Origin: Halobacillus litoralis
Lineage (GTDB): Bacteria; Bacillota; Bacilli; Bacillales; Halobacillaceae
Direction of reading: 5' to 3'
Length of the DNA stretch: 64,000 bases
Assembly: GCF_020524025.1 (NCBI RefSeq)
Contig: NZ_JAIVKN010000006.1
Coordinates: forward strand, 1 to 64,000
Both the position numbers and the translations under genes were made by a program. Below, one piece after another: positions 63,612 through 64,000 of the stretch (position 1 is the first letter of the stretch; every line of letters starts with the position of its first letter). The notes under the pieces were generated by a model. It saw nothing but the letters and a program-made list of their open reading frames with translations, did no database searches and had not been told where the DNA came from.

Positions 63612-64000
63612 TTAGTTTATCCCTTCAATCTGCATATCTTCAACTGTTGCTGTCCCATTATCACGAATACGAGCCCCTATTTCCACTTGATCTCCTTCCT
63701 GCAGAAAGATGGAGAGTGGCGCTTTACTTGTATTCACCGTATAAATTGTCGTTTCTCCCTCAAGAAGAAATTGAACAGACTGTCTTTCATCTGTAGAAGT
63801 GACTAAAACACGGCTGACCACACCACTTTTTTCAGTGAGATCCACACTCTGGCTTCCCTCTACACTGCTTGGATCCTGGGCAATCTGCAGTCGGTAGGCA
63901 TTTAATGTTTGTTTGGCTGTTTCTCCAAACACCGCAAAGTCTGAATCAGACGCTTTAATATACGCATATTGTTTAAATAAACCATTTGGATCGAGAACAT
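63612..64000 (-). CDS. C-terminal part of an unidentified protein, cut by the right edge
   Basis: The frame is open to base 64000 (VLDPNGLFKQYAYIKASDSDF ...), so the internal GTG at 63932 is not the start. The visible 128 residues end in a beta-rich module (SVQFLLEGETTIYTVN; GDQVEIGARI; ATVEDMQIEGIN) like an OB-type fold. No family recognised. The 5' end lies beyond the window. Confidence 0.6.
   Translation of the reverse strand, partial: VLDPNGLFKQYAYIKASDSDFAVFGETAKQTLNAYRLQIAQDPSSVEGSQSVDLTEKSGVVSRVLVTSTDERQSVQFLLEGETTIYTVNTSKAPLSIFLQEGDQVEIGARIRDNGTATVEDMQIEGIN

Noticed and set aside
1-64000. Search for tRNA genes, CRISPR arrays, insertion sequences, prophage or defence islands
   Set aside because: No repeats with regular spacers, no transposase or integrase motifs, no CCA-ended cloverleaf seen by eye; a short tRNA could still be missed without a program.

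Overview
The window reads as chromosome from a low-to-medium GC, spore-forming Firmicute of the family Bacillaceae, most likely a moderately halophilic genus close to Halobacillus. The evidence is the gene set: an H-type small acid-soluble spore protein, YvbH, CvfC next to a bacilliredoxin, a YocH-type LysM/3D protein, a YtrA-type GntR operon, YthA-type cytochrome bd, an S-box methionine operon and a T-box isoleucyl-tRNA synthetase. Shine-Dalgarno sites of the AGGAGG type are strong throughout, and Rho-independent terminators close nearly every unit. I see no phage, insertion sequence, CRISPR array or tRNA, so this is ordinary core chromosome. The genus is an inference.

Layout. Bases 1-110 hold two tandem rrn-like promoters that read out of the left edge. 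From 0.3 to 13.8 kb there are short units: tiny ORFs, an SDR, YocH, DinB, a formate/nitrite-type channel, an ABC exporter operon, cvfC-brxA, an MFS pump, an unusual MscL and a TSUP permease. From 12.6 to 17.4 kb lies the divergent nifS / nadBCA locus for quinolinate synthesis, with a dyad between the two arms. From 17.5 to 23.7 kb come sspH, a decayed coding remnant, yvbH, a nitroreductase under a clear operator, an Rrf2 regulator and ileS (type 2) behind a T-box.

From 23.9 to 28.7 kb are a methyltransferase, cydAB and three small genes. From 28.7 to 36.7 kb is a methionine operon (metI-metC-yitJ-metH) under one SAM riboswitch. It takes activated homoserine to homocysteine, makes methyl-THF and methylates homocysteine with cobalamin. 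From 36.8 to 43.6 kb are padR-chrA, a GAF-GAF-PAS-GGDEF-EAL protein closely followed by a ThDP enzyme, and a PCYCGC lipoprotein. From 43.6 to 47.5 kb is a leftward GntR / ABC ATPase / ABC permease / ECF sigma operon with an operator at its promoter.

From 47.7 to 64 kb lie mostly single genes: DUF2935, flavin reductase, alanine/Na+ symporter, a spore-type cell wall hydrolase, OsmC, CDP-alcohol phosphatidyltransferase, uvsE, aldo-keto reductase, SAM hydrolase, a RibF / DUF1450 / DUF1189 operon, a Mesh1-like HD protein, a stand-alone MurE paralogue, a CzrA-like metal sensor, a VOC protein, a DAO-family oxidoreductase, a small carbonic-anhydrase-like protein and a gene cut by the right edge. The points most worth a second look are the MurE paralogue with a changed amino-acid motif, the ECF sigma gene without an anti-sigma partner inside a Ytr-like ABC operon, the zinc-ribbon MscL, the c-di-GMP/ThDP gene pair and the Glu-to-Cys change in CydA.
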